Under the pieces are notes generated by a model that had not been told where the DNA came from, did no database searches, and saw nothing but the letters and a program-made list of their open reading frames with translations. From contig CM028378.1 of NCBI GenBank assembly GCA_013146195.2, positions 83,076,295-83,140,294 on the forward strand: a stretch of 64,000 nt of DNA, read 5' to 3'. This document shows positions 52,981 through 62,640 of the stretch, in pieces. Numbering within the stretch: position 1 is the stretch's first letter; every line of letters begins with the position of its first letter. The stretch comes from Codonopsis lanceolata. Taxonomy: Eukaryota; Streptophyta; Magnoliopsida; Asterales; Campanulaceae. Made by a program: the position numbers and the translations under genes.

Positions 52981-54294
52981 GTCATTGTATAACCCCCCCC
53001 CCTGCCAAATAGTTGTGATATGATATTCTCACACTCACAACATACAATGAAGTGTAAGCTTGCACATATTAAGTTGATAGGAAGTTGGTGCTTGAGCTCT
53101 TTCATGGATATTGATGTCAACCTCTGATTCTCTGGTGGAGGTTTCTTTGAGTGTTAAATCTCTTTTTAAAATGATGGATTTAATGAACAAAGTTCGAGTC
53201 TTCGAGGAGGAATCGTGTCGTGTGATTTTCAAATCAATAATGACTAAATCCTACTGCAACCACACAAGACTAATCGTATAGTATTTAGGATGTTACACAA
53301 GGACTTTAAATCAAGTACCGAAGACTCACAACTTAGATTATCTAGACAAATACATTTTTAAGGTTTTCGTAGCAATTAACCAAAATTAAGCTAATTAGAC
53401 TAAATTAACTAAGTCAAACACAAAATTGGATTTTTGGTTGAAAATAATAATTAAAAAGCTTCTAGGATTTCGGTTCACCGCGACGACGAATTCATAAACT
53501 CCGTATTAATCTTCCCGTTTACGATGAATGTCATGTTTTGAAGACGAATTACTTAAATATAGCTAATTGCATTATATCTAACTACTCTGATCAACTTGTC
53601 TAGATTAATTCAAATTTGATATCTCGCTCAATGAATTAAACTAAACATATTATGTCCTACAATTCAATTACCCTCTATAAACTCAATTAACCCTCGTTCT
53701 TTATGAATTCTAGTTCGATTTTAGGGTTCCATTATATATACTTCACCTTTCGCTCATTTGTTTCAGCAAATAAGATTCTTGTACGAATATAGGGGTTTCA
53801 CTTTTCAATCATTCACTACCACAAATTTATACAATTACTAACAAAGCTAAAATCGAATCAAAACAGGCAATGTTCACATAATAAATGGAAAGATCGAAAC
53901 TTTATTTTTAAATCTATCGTGGCCCACACCTAACCCTGAAAAAAGGAAACTACTTACGCAAAATTGAAGAAATTAGCATGAACATTATAAGAAACACCCT
54001 GGAGCAATAAAATCAAAATAGGAAAAGTAACGAGAATGAATGAGAAAGAACTTGTCTCGAAAAATGCTTACAAATGATGAATTCACAAAGTAGAGTCTTC
54101 AATCTTTGTTAACTATCAAAATATCCTCTCAAGTGTGTATCGACCTAGAGAGAAAAGAAAGGGAAAAGATATATATTGTGAGCACCTTTTTGTGCGTTTC
54201 CTCTCTATAAGAAAAAGGTATAGGGAAAAACTGAGAAATAAATTGAAATACAGAATAGAAACCAATTGAAAATGGTTACTGCTTTGTATTCTAA
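52981..54294. other. Unassigned AT-rich sequence
   Basis: Begins with a run of C (about 52,991-52,999). Short open frames on the minus strand (for example 53,035-53,232 and 54,116-54,313) show no domain or codon pattern I recognise. No repeat structure was seen. Confidence 0.5.
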
Positions 54295-54567
54295 GACTGC
54301 AGGTAGACTCCAAGTCTGCTGGTGAACTTCAAGTCTGCTGGTAGTCTTCAAGTCTGCTGGTGGACTTCAGGTCTGCAGGTAGACTTCAGGTCTGCAGGTA
54401 GACTTCGGGTGTGTAGGAAGACTTCAGGTATGTAGGTAGACTGCAGGTGTGCAGAAAGACTTCAGGTCTGCAGGTAGACTTCAAGTCTGCAGGTAGATTT
54501 CAGATGTGCAGGAAGACTTCAGGTGTGCAAGAATACTTCAGGTGTGCAGGTAGACTTCATATCTGAG
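54295..54567. repeat. 19-bp minisatellite, about 14-15 units
   Basis: Head-to-tail ACTTCAGGTCTGCAGGTAG units with variants (ACTTCAAGTCTGCTGGTGG, ACTTCGGGTGTGTAGGAAG). It lies just upstream of the Copia element and may have been part of its lost LTR or leader. Confidence 0.9.
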
Positions 54568-55056
54568 GCCTGTGTCACACACAGTTTCCTTAAAACAAAA
54601 GATTCGTCCCTTCCCGTCTGTGCTTGGAAGCTCTAATGGACGTCTGTCTCCCAGGATACAACGGAGACACCGGAGAAACCTTCAGCACTAAGGATTCTGG
54701 TGAATCGAATTTGTGCCTGAGTCTATCACCAACAAGAAAGAGGAGGCCAAGGAAATTCGCTCAACAAATTGCAGATTGCAGAAAAGAAATGGAGATTGTC
54801 CTAAACTGTGTTTTCAATCGTGGATGTAATCTCCTTTTATAGGAGTAAATCGAGACTGATTAAAGACCACATTGATCAGCACACCTAAAAATCCACTAAA
54901 CTTCGATCACTGTGTAATCTCCTTTTGAAAATCCACTTATATCCTAGTTGTTTGGCTCTGTTGTATCCTAGCGGTGTCTCCGTTGAATTTTTACAACCAA
55001 ATTTTTACAAAAATATAGAATTGTGTATTCTGACTTTGTTCATATTTCAGAGTAAT

Positions 55057-55990
55057 ATGACAAATACCCAAGCTATTGGAAAGGAACCTAATGTGACCTT
55101 GAACCTAACGTCCTCTAACGCTACTGTGGCTCAGAATGTGGCTATTCCAACTATGTCGATTCATCATATTGAGAAACCGGAGAAGTTCAATGGCTTGAAT
55201 TTCAATCGTTGGCAGCAGAAGATGCTGTTCTACTTGACCACCCTGAACCTAGTGAGGTGTCTGAAAGAAGATCCTCCAACGGTGGGTGAGAATCAGAATG
55301 ATGTCTAAGCTGCTACTGCTGTGGACGCATGGAATCATTCTGATTTCCTTTGTAAAAACTACATACTGAATGGGTTGACAGACTCATTGTACGAAGTTTA
55401 CCGTTATAAGACAACGACAAAGGAGTTGTAGACATCGTTGGACCACAAGTATACATCCGAGGATGCTGGAGCCAAGAAGTTTATTGTTGGTCGCTTCCTG
55501 GATTATAAGATGGTGGACTCAAGCTGTCTGATCAAGTGCAAGAACTGCAAGTGATTTTTCACGAAATTCAAGCTGAAGGGATGGTTGTAAGTGAAACCTT
55601 CCAAGTGGCTGCAATTATTGAGAAATTGCCTCTAGCTTGGAAAGATTTCAAGAGCTATCTGAAACACAAGCGAAAGGTGATGAATGTGGAACAACTAGTT
55701 GTCAGACTTCATATTGAAGAGGACAACAGGGGTTCTGACAAGAAGACATTCATTCATGTGGCTGCTAAAACCAATATGGTAGAGCATGGCCAAAGCTCAA
55801 AAGGCAAAGGTAAGGCTGTTGGTAAAGGGTTAGTTTGGGACCCAAGGGAGGAATCTCTAAGAAGAGATTTTTTGGAAAGTGCTACAATTGTGGTGGCATG
55901 GGTCACAAGGCTACAGCTTGCAGAAAGCCAAGTAGAGATCATGAAGCAAACATGGTGGATGACATCTCTTAAGATATATCGGACATGAAC
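55057..55990 (+). pseudogene. Copia gag with zinc knuckle
   Basis: MTNTQAIGKEPNVTLNLTSS then IEKPEKFNGLNFNRWQQKML, a typical Copia gag start. Stop codons are at 55,306 and 55,427. The capsid part resumes as MQELQVIFHEIQAEGMVVSE, IEKLPLAWKDFKSYLKHKRK. The knuckle CYNCGGMGHKATAC lies in a shifted frame at about 55,875-55,916. Gag would form the particle that packages the RNA. Confidence 0.85.
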
Positions 55991-56029
55991 CTTGCTGCAG
56001 TTGTCACTGAAGTGAACTTGGTGGGTTCA

Positions 56030-56302
56030 AACCCCAATCAATGGTAGATAAACACTGGTGCCAGCAGGCATGTGTGCTCCAACAGAGAAATGTTCAGTAC
56101 CTTTGAAGCTGCTGAAAATGGCGAGAAGGTTTTCATGGGAAACTCTGCCACTTCTAAAGTCAAAGGTCAAGGCAAAGTGGTGCTGAAGATGACGTCCGGG
56201 AAGGAACTGACTCTCAACAATGTACTCTATGTACCAGATATTTGGAAGAACTTAGTCTCCGGAACTCTACTGGTGAAGCATGGCCTTCCGTATTGTTTTT
56301 GA
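56030..56302 (+). pseudogene. Copia aspartic protease, mutated active site
   Basis: After Trp and a TAG, the motif reads INTGASRHVCSN, where Copia proteases have (D)TGAS(R/H)H. The catalytic Asp is Asn (AAC, 56,051-56,053). The rest is well kept: GNSATSKVKGQGKVVLKMTS and LTLNNVLYVPDIWKNLVSG. The protease could not be active. Confidence 0.85.
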
Positions 56303-56388
56303 GTCAGATGTTGTAACTCTGTCTAAGAGTGGAATGTTTGTTGGAAAAGATTATGTAAATGATGGGTTGTTTAAGCTCAGTGTAATGG

Positions 56389-57150
56389 TTGTTAAACCAG
56401 CAAGCAATAATAATAAGAATAAGTCTTCTGTTTATTTTGTTTGAGTCTTCCTGTGTGTGGCATGGTAGACTAGGACATGTTAATTATGGAACCTTGCGTA
56501 GGTTAATTAACATGAATTACATACCCAAATTCCAAATCGATTCCAAACACAAGCGTGAAACTTGTGTAGAGGCAAAGTTAACTAGGACATCATTTCATAC
56601 TATTGAAAGAAATAGTGAACCACTTGGATTAATTCACACTGATGTGTGTGATTTTAAATCAACACAGTCACGTGGTGGAAATAAGTATTTCATTACTTTT
56701 GTTGATGATAGCACTAGGTTTTGCTATGTGTATCTTCTCAAAAGTAAAGATGAAGCCATAGAGAAATTTATTCTTTATAAAACTGAGGTTGAGAACCAAC
56801 TCAACAGGAAGGTTAAGATTCTAAGAAGTGATCGTGGAGGTGAATATGAGTCACCATTCGCTGCATACTGTGCAGAGCATGGTATCATCCACGAGACAAC
56901 AGCACCTTATGCACCTCAACAGAATGACATTGCTGAACGCAAAAATCGAACTCTTAAAGAGATGATGAATAACATGTTGTTAAGTTCTGGATTATGTGGG
57001 CAGAAGCTGTGCTGTCAGCTAATTATCTTTTAAATAAGGTACCCCGCAAGAAGCTAGACAAAAGCGCTTACGAAATGTGGCATGGAAGAATTTCATCCTA
57101 CAAATACTTGCGATTGTGGGGGGTGTCTTGCAAAGGTTGCTATTCCTTTA
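56389..57150 (+). pseudogene. Copia GAG-pre-integrase and integrase core
   Basis: WHGRLGHVNYGTLRRLINMN begins the zinc-binding module. Its CxxC pair is reduced to RETC. The core has all three catalytic acids: LIHTDVCDF, KILRSDRGGEYES and DIAERKNRTLKEMM. The frame stops at 57,031 and further homology continues in another frame to about 57,150. Confidence 0.88.
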
Positions 57151-57669
57151 CTTAAATTTCACTTTTTACAAACTCAAATTCAATTTTTTTGAATTTTCAA
57201 AATTTTCAAATTAAAACTGAAACTCATATGGAAATTTGAAAAATTGATGATTTAGAAATTTCACAACGTTGTATTTCATCTAAACCACCACATTGTCATC
57301 CATACAATCATTGTTACCATCTCCCCTTACACCACCGCAGAGATTCTCACACGTAAGTACCTCGTGTCCTATAAAGAAGATCAGCAAGCACGTTAAGACA
57401 AAAAAATTTAAAAGGTTTGGAGTCCAGTTATGGAAATGAGTAAAATATTTTGAACTCAATTATTTGTGAGTATTAACTGTGGTTTTGTTTGTAATATCTA
57501 TAAGTTAGAAGAAAGAAGAAGAAAAAAAGATGAAGATGAAGGGGGCTGTCTCGAGACTCATAATTTAGAATGAGAAGGGGTTAGGGAGGATATGTTAGAC
57601 TATGAGTTGTAGGGATGTAGGTGGAGTAATATATATATATTAATTCTAAACTTGCATGGCTTATTACTT
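57151..57669. other. Spacer between the Copia element and hAT MITE copy
   Basis: AT-rich sequence with purine-rich AGAAGAAGAAAAAAAGATGA near 57,516. No gene is recognised. The right half may be a diverged continuation of the MITE (compare 31,890-31,960). Confidence 0.5.
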
Positions 57670-57930
57670 TAAGGTTGTTGAGAATTTGGATAAATGGTAG
57701 GTTTGTATATTTTTGTTCATTTTACAAATATAGACAAGTGTTTGATAAAATGACAAACATAAAAAAAAAAAAATTAAATTTGTAGTCAATGTGTTTGATC
57801 TTTGATGTAAATTATCAAAAAATATGTAATTATGTCTTAATTCTAGGCCCCGATTATGCCCCGACTAGTCCCCTAGACGCTAGGTTATAGTGTTCCGCCT
57901 AGCGGCCGCCTAACGATTTTTAGAACATTG
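57670..57930. mobile_element. hAT-type MITE 2, second copy (left-truncated or diverged)
   Basis: From GGTTGTTGAGAATT to the terminal TTTTTAGAACATTG, the copy follows 31,962-32,225 closely, including the (AC)AAATATAGACAAG(C/T)GTTTGATAAAATG block and the CGCCTAGCGGCCGCCTAACG subterminal repeat. The left terminus is not recognisable. It ends 15 bp beyond the stop codon of the GH17 gene. Confidence 0.85.
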
Positions 57931-57945
57931 GTATCAATACATATC

Positions 57946-59636
57946 TTACAGATTCATGAACTCTTTTTTGGAAATAAAAAGCCATAAAAATGGTAAAATA
58001 ATATATAGAGCAGGCTCTAATTTGGGTCTCCCTCCTGCAAAACTTTGGTTGGCGCCCAAAGTGAATTCCATCTCTGCCGACGACAATGAATTAAGGAACA
58101 ATGTTGATAATATATTCACCGGAAACTCGCAAGACCCGAACTCAGGCTTTTCATCGCTGACTTTGCCCAAGCCGTTGAAGTTACAAGCCTCTCCATTAAG
58201 GTCTTGATTATTCATCTGAAAGTACATATTGAAGGCATATGAAACCTTGTCATTGTAGTCCAAGTGACTGCACGTCGATCCATTCTGCAACCTTGTGCAA
58301 TCCGCTTCCTCACACGCTGTGTCAAAGAGGCCGGATACAAGTTTTTCTTTTCCTTCAATTGCATTCTTATTCAGAACACACCATCGTTGCGGCAAGTAGT
58401 AAACGCCGACAGCTGATACGGGTTCTATGTCGCGCCCTTGTAGGGAGAAATCGAGATGGAACTTAGGCTTTCCATCGTGGTAGTAGATACCATAGTGTCG
58501 TTCAAACGGACCCCTTTTATGTACCCTTTCATTCTCGTCAACTAGGGTGTAGATATAAGTCTCAATTTGTGTACCTGGTTGGAGAGGGGTTCCCTTTTTG
58601 CTAGCTAATTTCTTGAGCAAGCCATCGAAAAATCGTTTTGCTTTTGCAGGTGTGGCATCTACATGACCGTCCGTAGGCCAACCGATTTGGCTTACTGATA
58701 CCTTCAGTTTGTCAAACCCATTTTTCCTTAGTGCCCAGAGAAATGCATCGTATTTCAGATCAAACATATTGGTGTATCTAAGGGGACCATCCACAATGGA
58801 AACGTTGTGTATTCCATCAAAATAACCAAACTCTACTGGGAAATTTTCTTCAAGGCAAGCTACATGGGGGAATATGTTCACCGTTAATGGGGTGTCATGC
58901 ACGTTATGGTGTTGTAAGGTTTGGAGCATAATGTCTTTGATATCCTCTCTAAAATCAGCTTCAGATGGATATTTAAAGGGTTTCAATATATCTATGCCGT
59001 GGGGAATGGTTATCGTGATATTCTCCCCAAGACCTTCCTCATTCAGAGCATTCTGAAGGTACGTGTACAACTGAGGAAGTGATTTATGGTAACTAGATAC
59101 GCTGCCCTCTTTCATCCCTAACAACGAGAATGGTTCCACTCCAAAATTTATGTTCCTGCAGACATACGCATACATATTAAGGCAAAATTGACATAAAATA
59201 AATTAACAGAAAAAAATGAATTAGAAAAGTTGCGAGAGATTGAGAAGATTTGTTACCGAATGTCCAAACCCTTTTGCTTTCTATAATAGGCAATGTGTTT
59301 ATTAACCCAAGCTTTGAATGATTCCTCCGTAGCATTCCTAGGATCCTCCTCTAGCTCAATAGTTGGGATGGTAACGGCGATCTTAATACTAGAGTTGAAA
59401 AATGCAGAAAGCACACCCTGATTCACGCTATAAAATCTCACTTTATCAATCCCATTCGCCAAACACATATCAACCACCATTGAGGGAAGCAATTTTTGTG
59501 ACGTTTGTCTTCCCCAACTGATACCTACGCTTCCATCGACACCAACATGGTGACCCTCGGCAATGTTTGCCGTCATCACCACAAGCATTAATATTGAAGA
59601 TGCTGCTGCAGCTATCATCATGGTTGGCGCTCGCAA
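57946..59636 (-). CDS. Glucan endo-1,3-beta-glucosidase-like GH17 protein with X8 domain, two exons
   Basis: Exon 1 is 59,636-59,257, exon 2 is 59,155-57,946, with a 101-bp GT-AG intron; together 529 codons, open throughout. The protein starts with a signal peptide (MRAPTMMIAAAASSILMLVV) and has the GH17 barrel (VGISWGRQTS...DKVRFYS). The acid/base Glu is in FGVEPFS (usually GNEPF), and KVSVSQIGWPTDG stands where V-x-E-x-GWP is expected. An X8/CBM43 domain follows (RWCVLNKNA, ACEEADC, GSTCSHL, EACNFNG, FGSCEFP; six Cys), then a hydrophobic tail fitting a GPI anchor. Family members act on callose at the wall or plasmodesmata. The nucleophile Glu is Gln here (CAA), so hydrolysis is doubtful. 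Callose binding is possible. Confidence 0.93.
59156..59256 (-). other. Intron of the GH17 gene
   Basis: Donor CATTCG|GTAACA and acceptor GTCTGCAG|GAACAT join codons in frame (GLDIR-NINFGVEP). An intron at this place, just before the acid/base Glu, is common in plant GH17 genes. Confidence 0.9.
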
Positions 59637-60977
59637 TTCCGTTTTACCTTGTCATTATAGGTGAGCTTCTTGGAATCAATTAGAGAGATGCAAATCTTTT
59701 TTGCCAAGGTTGGAAAGGAGACCTAAAAGAACCTCCTATATTTCATAATTTTGTGGTGTTGGACTTTCTCCCACTTTGATCCCACCAGTTTTTTCTCTAC
59801 CTTAATTCCTCAAATTTTTTCTAACTCAAGACCTCGTATTCAAGTCACTAAATCACGATGTCACATGTTACTTTGAATGAGAAGGATCTTGAGATCAAGT
59901 GATCAGATCGGGAGAGAAAATTATGTTTGAATTTTTGGGAGGAGAAGAATGTACAAAGAGGTAATTTGTCCATTGATGCTTTTATAACGGAGATCAAATG
60001 CTAAAACCAATTTTCTCTTAGAAGTCAAATACCACTTTGACCAACAAAGACCATTGAATATTCCTCTTTGAAAAATTCAACCCTTCTTATCATATCCATC
60101 ACTATTTGAAAGGAGGAGCCAGGAAATGAATAGTAACATTGAATTACTGTCTGGATTTTTAAAAATTTCTTAAACTATCCCGAAATTTAATCATCAATTC
60201 TACCACCTCTAAAATATCATAAATAATTTTCTTAAAACACATTCACCTAATAATAAATGCACCCACAAATTCATTGTCAATAATCATAAAACAATCTATA
60301 TTATAAAAGAGGTCAGGGTCTAACTGGTGTTCCTTGTGGAATTTTGCTAAACACAACTGATGGTTCAGATTGATTCGTAAGTATGTGAGCTATAAATGAA
60401 CTCATCATTTATCAATTATGTTTGAATTACTCATCTACAATTACACATAAAACCTTCAATTGTGAGTTTTGTTTGAATTACCCCGTCAGTTATGAGTTTT
60501 GTTCATCCCGACCATTCATTAATCTGATCTCATACCGACACCGTGCCTATGTTACGGACACGTATACTAGTAACACATTAATTAAACCTACCTTTATCCC
60601 AATATTATTGTCTCATTGGACGAACACATAGATTAAGAAAAAAATAGGATGCTAATCAGGCCGGTCCCTTTTTGTGAAATTATAACTACATAGTTTCCTT
60701 ATATTTGTTATAAACCGCTAAAGTACATTTGGGGGGATGACAAAGATACTCTCTTGATGAAGAAAAGATGCGTACAAAGCCCCTGCCCAAATTTGGGCAT
60801 TACAATGCACAATTGACATATGACAAAATTTAGACATCGGAATGCAAATATCTCAACTCAAATTGGGGCATCGTAATACGAAATTTAGGTATCGCAATGC
60901 AAAAACCATGCATCATGGTGTATAAAATTAAATATCTAGTAAATTTCTACCATTAACTGTTTCTCTTTCCCCATTTA
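59637..60977. other. Intergenic region upstream of the GH17 gene
   Basis: The promoter of the GH17 gene should lie here. A minus-strand AAATATAGG near 59,738 is a weak TATA candidate. The rest is AT-rich, with ATTTGGGCAT/ATTGGGGCATCG/ATTTAGGTATCGCAATG-like near-repeats at 60,790-60,905 and no gene. Confidence 0.5.
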
Positions 60978-61640
60978 ATGACTCATCTTTCCAACACCAC
61001 CCAATTAATTCTCTTTTCTCTCGAACCCCTTATTTATGTGATGATTTCTTCTTTTCTCTTTTCTAAATGTCCTTCTCTCTCCCTCTCTCCATTAATACTC
61101 CACCCTTTCACTCCCCTCCATCACCCCCACCTTTCCATCCCCCAAAACACGTTCTCTCTCTCACGTAGAAACGTTACCAGTGATCTAACTCTCTCAATTA
61201 ATAATCCACCCTTCCACTCCCTTTTGTCATCCCCACCTTTCAATCCCCTAAAATGTCATCTCTATGTTTCTCCTCGAGAAGACTTTCTCTGCAAATGGGT
61301 TAATATCTTCCCACTCTCTATCTCTCTCTCTCTCTCTCTACAATTCTCTTGTTCTTTGATCATTCCATTTTCGAGCTCTTTCATCTATCCCAGGAAAAGA
61401 ATAAAGGGAGATCTAACCATGGCCAATTTGATTTGACCGATTTCGATGCGAACATCGGAGGTCGCCATGTTTACAAATGGGAACCATCTGGGTTTACTTT
61501 TTTTCCCCACATTTTTGGATTGTAAATATTGTGTTATCTTCTTCACCAGCACATGATTAGTAATCCAGTCCAGCAACCTCTCTGAAAAAATGGGCCATCT
61601 AAACTTCTACCTACTTTATCAAAAGAAACCTGGGAATCAT
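60978..61640. other. CT-rich region with (TC)n microsatellite
   Basis: Pyrimidine-rich sequence (CTCTCTCCCTCTC and similar) with a TC microsatellite at about 61,314-61,340. The 152-codon plus-strand frame here is Leu/Ser/Pro-rich because of the base composition, with no domain. It could be the leader of an unrecognised gene, but I cannot support one. Confidence 0.4.
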
Positions 61641-62640
61641 GAGCCTTTTCTGCAGAAAATAACAGAACATACAGACCACTTTTTACAGATATAATATCGT
61701 CGACAAATATTTCGTACAGTTTGGGGATGTTATTGGAATTCGCAAAGTTCGTATGGTTGAGAAAGAAGTATCCGACAATGAAGAGGCCATTTACGGTGCC
61801 GATAAGAATACCAGGGTTGATGGTGATGTTCTTGATATCGTCAGTGTTTTTGGTGGTGATAATGGCGATTGTGAAAAAGTAATGGCGATTGTGAAAAAGT
61901 AGCAGGTCGGTTAAGCTACACTATGGGTATTTTTGGAACAAATTTATGAAAATGGAATTTTGTGGTATAAAAAAAGAGGTTAATTAACGGCCTTCTCAAG
62001 TTTTCCAAAAACAAAAATAACCTAACTATCAAAAAAACTAATTTATATAACCCTTTTTGTGATGAATTGTCTATAACACCCTTTTGTCTTACAAAATTAA
62101 CTTAAATAATTATTTTGTGAAATGTCAATACTATCCTCGTATCCTAAGCAGGGTTGAGAACTTAAAAAATACATATTTTTCATTGTATTCTTTTTTTTCG
62201 TTCAACTACTTATTCATTTCATCATTCCTCTCTACTGCAAGTTCATTCCACCGTATTCTTCTTCTTGCCGCATTATTCTTCCTCTCAAATTATGCAACGC
62301 ATGTTGCTTCTTGAATTCATTCAACTATTTCACCGATCGACAAATCAATCATTGTGGTTAGTTTTTCTGTTGCTATGAAAAATGTTGGTTCTTCAGATTA
62401 AATCTGGTGAACATATTATTTAGTTTTGCTGTTACATGCAATGCAAAAATAAATTTATATTTATGAAAGTTCGATTATTTGTAATTTTGATGAAATGCAA
62501 TGCTGCAAACAACAACAGTGTGGTTAACAATAGTTCGATTACCTAGACCGAACAATCTACAAAATGTTCGGTTGAGGTAACTGAACATTTTCTGTTTTCA
62601 CTATTTTAGTAGACCTCTAATAGTTTACTATACCTTGTTT
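61641..62640. other. Intergenic region with a short coding-like fragment
   Basis: At 61,699-61,902 a plus-strand frame reads VDKYFVQFGDVIGIRKVRMV then EKEVSDNEEAIYGADKN and ends in a TAG. A perfect 20-bp tandem duplication AATGGCGATTGTGAAAAAGT occurs at 61,862-61,901. I do not recognise the protein. The rest is AT-rich without features. Confidence 0.35.

Larger units (their letters stand above)
54600..57150 (+). mobile_element. Ty1/Copia retrotransposon, truncated and decayed
   Basis: The order leader, gag (ATG 55,057), CCHC knuckle, protease, integrase is that of Copia, with integrase before RT. The copy ends inside the integrase-RT link (KVPRKKLDKSAYEMWHG...YKYL). RT, RNase H and the 3' LTR are absent. 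No clear 5' LTR end or primer site was found upstream, so the left limit is approximate. Decay is moderate, with several nonsense codons. Confidence 0.85.

Noticed and set aside
60978..61436. 152-codon frame as a host gene
   Set aside because: Composition reflects CT-rich DNA and a TC microsatellite. No domain, no signal and no clear splice sites.
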